Assembly: GCF_029227915.1 (NCBI RefSeq)
Contig: NC_079876.1
Span: 34,083,828 to 34,147,827, forward strand
DNA length: 64,000 bases
Origin: Hydractinia symbiolongicarpus
Taxonomy: Eukaryota; Cnidaria; Hydrozoa; Anthoathecata; Hydractiniidae
Reading direction: 5' to 3'
The notes below the pieces were generated by a model, which was given only the letters and a program-made list of their open reading frames with translations, made no database searches and was not told the DNA's origin. The stretch's first letter is position 1. Each line of letters opens with the position of its first letter. Below are positions 62,555-64,000 of the stretch, piece after piece. A program made the translations under genes and the position numbers.

Positions 62555-64000
62555 GATTAACACCGTTAGAAAGTCAATGAAATGTAGTTTTTAAAACTGT
62601 CGCTATTTCTTTAGCGCGCGATAACGGATAGGATTGGTCCCGCAGAAAAGAACGACTTTTTTTTCTAAATTTTTAAATAAAGCGCTACCACAACGCCCAG
62701 TGTAATAGCTGGTTTCCGGCAATCACCTCAAATTAAGAAGAATCTTTTTTCTTGGAGTCCATTTGTGTCATTTATCACATTGATCAGGTCACGGTCCAAA
62801 GTTAGTTCAATGAAGTCCCACAGTCAATCGCTTCACTGTTAAAAGCGATGCAACCTAGCAATATGAGATAAATATCGCTAAATACATGTTGGTACGAAAA
62901 TGTGACCCAACCGATGAAACTCAAACGGACTGACACCGTTAAAAAGTCAATGAAATGTAGTTTTTTAAGCTGTAGCTATTTATTCAGCGCGCGATTAGGG
63001 CTAGGATTGGTCCCACAGAAAATTTGACTTATTTATCTAATTTTTTAAATGAAGCGCTACAACATCGCCCAGTGTAATCGCTGAGTTCCGGCAATCACGT
63101 CAAATTAAGAAGAATGTTATTTCTTGGAGTCCAATTGTCTCACTTATAACATTTTTAAGGTCACGGTCCAAAATCAGTTCAATTATGTGCCACCGTCAAT
63201 CGTTTCACTGTTAAAAGCCATACAACCTAGTAATATCAGAAGAATATCACTAAATACATGTTGGTACGAATATGTGACCCAATCGTTGTAACTCAAACGA
63301 ATTGGCACCGTTAGAAAGTCAATGAAGTGTAGTTTTTGAAACTGTCGCTATTTCTTCAGCGCGCGATAACGGCTAGGATTGGTTCCACAGTAAAGAATGT
63401 CTTATTTACTTAAATTTCAAATGAAACGCTACCACAGCGCCAAATGTAATCGCTGAGTTCCGGCAATCACGTCAAATTAAGAAGAATGTTATTTCTTGGA
63501 GTCCAATTGTCTCATTTATCACATTTATCAGGTCACAGTCCAAAGTTAGTTCAATTAAGTCCAACAGTCAAACTTTTCACTGTTAAAAGTCATACAACCT
63601 ATTAATATCAGAAAAATATCGCTAAATACATGTTGGTACGAATATGTGACCCAACCGTTGTAACTCAAGCGGATTAACACCGTTAGAAAGTCAATGAAAT
63701 GTAATTTTTAAAACTGTCGCTATTTCTTCAGCGCGCGATAAGGGATAGGATTGGTCCTACAGTAAAAAATCACTTTTTATCTTAATTTTTAATTGAAGCG
63801 CTACCACAGCGCCCAGTGCAATCGCTGACTTTCAGGAATCATTTCATATTAAGAAGAATGTTATTTCTTGGAGTCCAATTGTCTCACTATCAAATTTATA
63901 AGGTCAAAGTCCATATTCAGTTCAATTAAATCCCACAGTCAATCGTTTCACTGTTAAAAGCCATACAACCTAGTAATATCAGAAGAATATCACTAAATAC

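Larger units (their letters stand above)
1..64000. repeat. Satellite DNA array, ~372-bp monomer, 172 copies in view
   Basis: One head-to-tail array fills the window with no interruption and no inversion. Taking the G of GACTGACACC or its variants as phase zero, I located 172 starts; the first is base 1 and the last is 63672, giving a mean of 372.3 bp over 171 complete monomers. Most are 370-375 bp. Outliers are 348/349 bp (1119, 4823, 6288, 11484, 13696, 18099), 449 bp (14788), 250 bp (15985), 368 bp (29256) and 518 bp (47893). Every stretch over 300 bases is therefore repeat, and I see no gene in any of it. GC is about 39% by hand count of the first 360 bases. Satellite DNA of this kind is usually heterochromatic; a centromeric or pericentromeric site is inference. 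Confidence 0.98.
48411..64000. repeat. Right domain: more diverged monomers, weak HOR
   Basis: Starts: 48411, 48784, 49157, 49529, 49902, 50274, 50647, 51019, 51393, 51765, 52135, 52507, 52880, 53251, 53623, 53995, 54367, 54738, 55112, 55485, 55857, 56229, 56600, 56972, 57344, 57716, 58089, 58461, 58833, 59206, 59577, 59950, 60320, 60692, 61064, 61437, 61810, 62182, 62555, 62928, 63300 and 63672 (cut at 64000). Variants confined or enriched here are GATAAGGGCTAGG, GCTGGTTTCCGG with CACCTCAAATT, CCAAATGTAATCGCTGAATT, CTGACTTTCAGGAATC and TCCCGCAGAAAAG. Neighbouring monomers share fewer exact variants than on the left, so amplification is probably older. No gene is seen. Confidence 0.85.

Noticed and set aside
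1-64000. CRISPR array
   Set aside because: The repeats are about 372 bp with no unique spacers between them; direct repeats of about 30 bp alternating with spacers are absent.
1-64000. CENP-B box (TTCG....A..CGGG on either strand)
   Set aside because: TTTCGGCAATCA and CGGGCTGACACC each hold a fragment of the motif, but I found no full match.
1-64000. Hammerhead ribozyme core, as in some satellites
   Set aside because: No CTGATGA followed by a suitably placed GAAA was seen; CTGATAC and CTGATTT do not fit.
1-64000. tRNA or Pol III A/B boxes, telomeric repeats, rDNA spacer
   Set aside because: No GGTTCGA-type B box. TTAGG appears only singly, in ATATTAGGAAG. No rRNA segment is present.
1-64000. 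Naming the species or a published satellite family
   Set aside because: I do not recognise the monomer. A consensus search against satellite databases would be decisive; without it any name would be a guess.

Overview
The whole 64 kb window is satellite DNA. It is one uninterrupted head-to-tail array of a monomer of about 372 bp, always in the same orientation. I see no protein-coding gene, RNA gene, transposon or unique spacer. Fixing the phase at the G of GACTGACACC (or its variants GATTGATACT, GACTAGCACC, GATTAACACC and so on), I placed 172 monomer starts by hand. There are 171 complete monomers over 1-63671 (mean 372.3 bp) and one cut by the right edge. Nearly all are 370-375 bp; the informative exceptions are 348/349, 250, 368, 449 and 518 bp.

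The window suggests eukaryotic heterochromatin, centromeric, pericentromeric or another satellite block. Multi-kilobase tandem repeats with nested higher-order repeats (HORs) are typical of such regions. The monomer is about 39% GC in the first 360 bases, and about 18 CpG per monomer is not below expectation, so heavy CpG methylation decay is unlikely. An invertebrate such as an insect would fit, but I cannot name the species or a published satellite family.

Layout. (1) 1-22.5 kb holds the most recently amplified part. A 1119-bp trimer (three 373-bp monomers) is iterated 3, 4, 1 and 1 times in four related cassettes, each followed by a monomer with a 24-bp deletion. These cassettes sit inside larger tandem duplications of 5169/6661 bp, 4403 bp and 2612 bp, two of which left out-of-phase scars at 15151 and 16081. 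(2) 22.5-30 kb is a mosaic of about eight monomer classes. (3) 30-36.3 kb is a 746-bp dimer array followed by 1119-bp and 3357-bp repeats. (4) 36.3-48.2 kb returns to the mosaic classes, with a 2238-bp six-monomer tandem duplication and a 3-kb block that also occurs 16 kb to the left. (5) A 518-bp composite monomer at 47893-48410 marks an abrupt switch. To its right, 48.4-64 kb, monomers are more individually diverged, and only short similarities recur at 745, 1487, 3720 and 4466 bp.

No genes work together here. The biology readable from the sequence is the history of unequal exchange, segmental duplication and a few illegitimate junctions that built the array. All open reading frames of 66-75 codons start at TTG or GTG and are by-products of the repeat. 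I found no evidence of a new gene-encoded system.
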